5,825 nucleotides of DNA from JAKLDO01 sp035354435 (GTDB lineage: Bacteria; UBP6; UBA1177). Positions 5,041-5,825 of the stretch are shown in pieces (within the stretch, counting starts at the first letter, position 1; each line of letters opens with the position of its first letter). The notes under the pieces are model-generated. The model saw only the letters and a program-made list of their open reading frames with translations, did no database searches and was not told the DNA's origin. The translations under genes were made by a program, and so were the position numbers. The DNA lies in NCBI GenBank assembly GCA_035354435.1, contig DAOQAY010000163.1:1-5825 (forward strand), read 5' to 3'.

Positions 5041-5754
5041 ACTCTCAAGCTCTTTGTGACTCTTCTTGGAATTATCTCTGGTCTTTGAATAAGGATCATC
5101 CTTCTTTTCTTCACTCTTAGAATTTCCGCCCTGATAATTTCCCTGAGGAGCTTCCTGAGGCTCCGATCTTTTTGCGTAGAAAACTCTGGTCGGAAGATTG
5201 TTGGGATTGAACTTTTCTTTTTTTGCAGGCTGAACATTATTCGATCCGCTGTTAGCCTGAGCAGGTTTATATCCGGTAATTCTTGAAACAAGCGAAGAAA
5301 CCAGCATCGAAGATGCATCTATCAGTTTATCCTCTTTCTCTGCAACCTGCTTATCTGCAAAAAGTATCTTACCTGTCGCGACATCCACTATTTTAACATT
5401 TATTACTACACTTTTATTAAAATGCTGAAGAGTTCCTATCATAATGGTGTCTGTGTGGAGAAGTTTACCTGCCTCGATCGCTTTTGTGGTATCTGTTACG
5501 CCCTTCTGCTGGAAGCCCTGCTCATCGAGTATTTTCATAACCTGCATTCTTTCAAGCACTTCGAACTCGCCGCAGTTGACAAGCTCAGTTACGATCAGGT
5601 CGGTAACACCTGTTGCAAGGTCTGGCGACACTTGAAGAGGAGTGAGTTCAAGAACAGCAATTCTCATGCTTTTTTTTGCAAGCAGCGGCTGAAAACCGGT
5701 CGAAAAAACGATCAGCAGCAACGCCGCAGAAAACAGACTTATCAACCTATTCAT
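5029..5754 (-). CDS. Exported CsgG/LpoB-like domain protein with long hydrophilic C-terminal tail
   Basis: Member of the CsgG-like superfamily, which includes the curli secretion channel subunit and other envelope proteins. The 241-residue protein starts with a signal peptide (MNRLISLFSAALLLIVF, cleavage probably after Ala26 in PLLAKK). There is no Cys at the cleavage site, so unlike CsgG itself it is not a lipoprotein. The domain (about 30-160) shows the family pattern: MRIAVLELTP (30-39), then VTDLIVTELVNCGEFEVLER (50-69), LDEQGFQQKG (76-85), AGKLLHTDTIMIGTL (95-109) and VKIVDVATGKIL (120-131). Residues 164-241 are rich in Ser, Asn, Lys, Glu, Gln and Pro and look disordered. The channel-forming parts of CsgG are not evident, so a periplasmic or scaffold role is likelier than a pore. 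First gene behind a good promoter, 31 bases before pssA. The precise role is unknown. Confidence 0.8.
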   Translation of the reverse strand: MNRLISLFSAALLLIVFSTGFQPLLAKKSMRIAVLELTPLQVSPDLATGVTDLIVTELVNCGEFEVLERMQVMKILDEQGFQQKGVTDTTKAIEAGKLLHTDTIMIGTLQHFNKSVVINVKIVDVATGKILFADKQVAEKEDKLIDASSMLVSSLVSRITGYKPAQANSGSNNVQPAKKEKFNPNNLPTRVFYAKRSEPQEAPQGNYQGGNSKSEEKKDDPYSKTRDNSKKSHKELESETD

Positions 5755-5761
5755 TCTTTTT

Positions 5762-5765
5762 CTCC
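5762..5765 (-). promoter_or_regulatory. Ribosome binding site for the csgG-like gene
   Basis: The complement reads GGAG, seven bases before the ATG at 5754. It supports that start, and with it the signal peptide, over the internal Met30 that directly precedes the domain. Confidence 0.6.
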
Positions 5766-5789
5766 GGACACATTAAAAACGCCTGTAAG

Positions 5790-5818
5790 AATATGCTTCA
5801 AAATAAGACAAAAGTCAA
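5790..5818 (-). promoter_or_regulatory. sigma70-type promoter of the csgG-like/pssA/namZ/ychF-like unit
   Basis: On the - strand TTGACT (5818-5813) matches the -35 consensus at 5/6 and CATATT (5795-5790) matches the -10 consensus at 5/6, with an ideal 17-base spacer. The predicted start near 5783 gives a leader of about 29 bases with the GGAG site. No other promoter of this quality was noticed between the four genes, which fits one transcript. Confidence 0.65.
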
Positions 5819-5825
5819 TTTAGCG

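Noticed and set aside
5124..5164. CCTGAGG repeated in the tail of the csgG-like gene
   Set aside because: It is explained by repeated Pro-Gln/Glu codons in a low-complexity tail. It shows no regular spacing or further copies.
5422..5823. 133-residue open frame on the + strand reaching the window edge
   Set aside because: It is antisense to the csgG-like gene and runs through that gene's promoter. It has no family resemblance, and the opposite strand has a signal peptide, ribosome binding site and domain.
1..5825. Mobile element, phage, defence system or CRISPR array
   Set aside because: All six genes are housekeeping or envelope families. There are no terminal inverted repeats, integrase or transposase motifs, spaced direct repeats or tRNA genes.

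Overview
This is a compact bacterial chromosomal window of low-to-moderate GC (roughly 40% by eye) with six intact genes in two convergent transcription units and almost no spare DNA. Nothing in it looks mobile: there is no transposase, integrase, phage gene, tRNA, rRNA or CRISPR repeat. The organism cannot be named from sequence alone. A CsgG-type exported protein and a type II phosphatidylserine synthase fit a diderm-like (Gram-negative type) bacterium, but this is inference and no phylum is claimed.

Left side, + strand. Positions 1-146 hold a hairpin followed by T residues (probably the end of an upstream transcript), a repeated ATTGAAC word and a modest promoter candidate. Then comes an exported fusion methionine sulfoxide reductase in the order MsrB-MsrA (147-1151). 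Four bases later follows a family 2 glycosyltransferase (1156-2031), probably read from the same mRNA.

Right side, - strand, read from 5754 down to 2028. A good sigma70-type promoter (5790-5818) precedes a four-gene run: a CsgG-like exported protein with a long hydrophilic tail; phosphatidylserine synthase PssA; a NamZ/DUF1343 (YbbC) family exo-muramidase homologue with no signal peptide; and a divergent YchF/OLA1-like P-loop NTPase that has lost the usual DxxG (G3) motif. The pssA and namZ-like genes overlap by ATGA. The others are 16-31 bases apart, and the next gene has a strong Shine-Dalgarno in each of those gaps. A 20-base palindrome covers the stop codon of the CsgG-like gene. The two transcription units meet tail to tail, their stop codons sharing the four bases TTAA.

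Taken together, the window looks like envelope housekeeping: phospholipid synthesis, peptidoglycan fragment turnover, surface sugar transfer and repair of oxidised exported proteins. The NTPase may act in translation or stress. No clearly new system is visible. The points most worth a second look are the degenerate YchF paralogue, the apparently cytoplasmic NamZ homologue linked to pssA, the palindrome at the csgG-like/pssA junction, and possible alternative start sites inside the MsrBA fusion.
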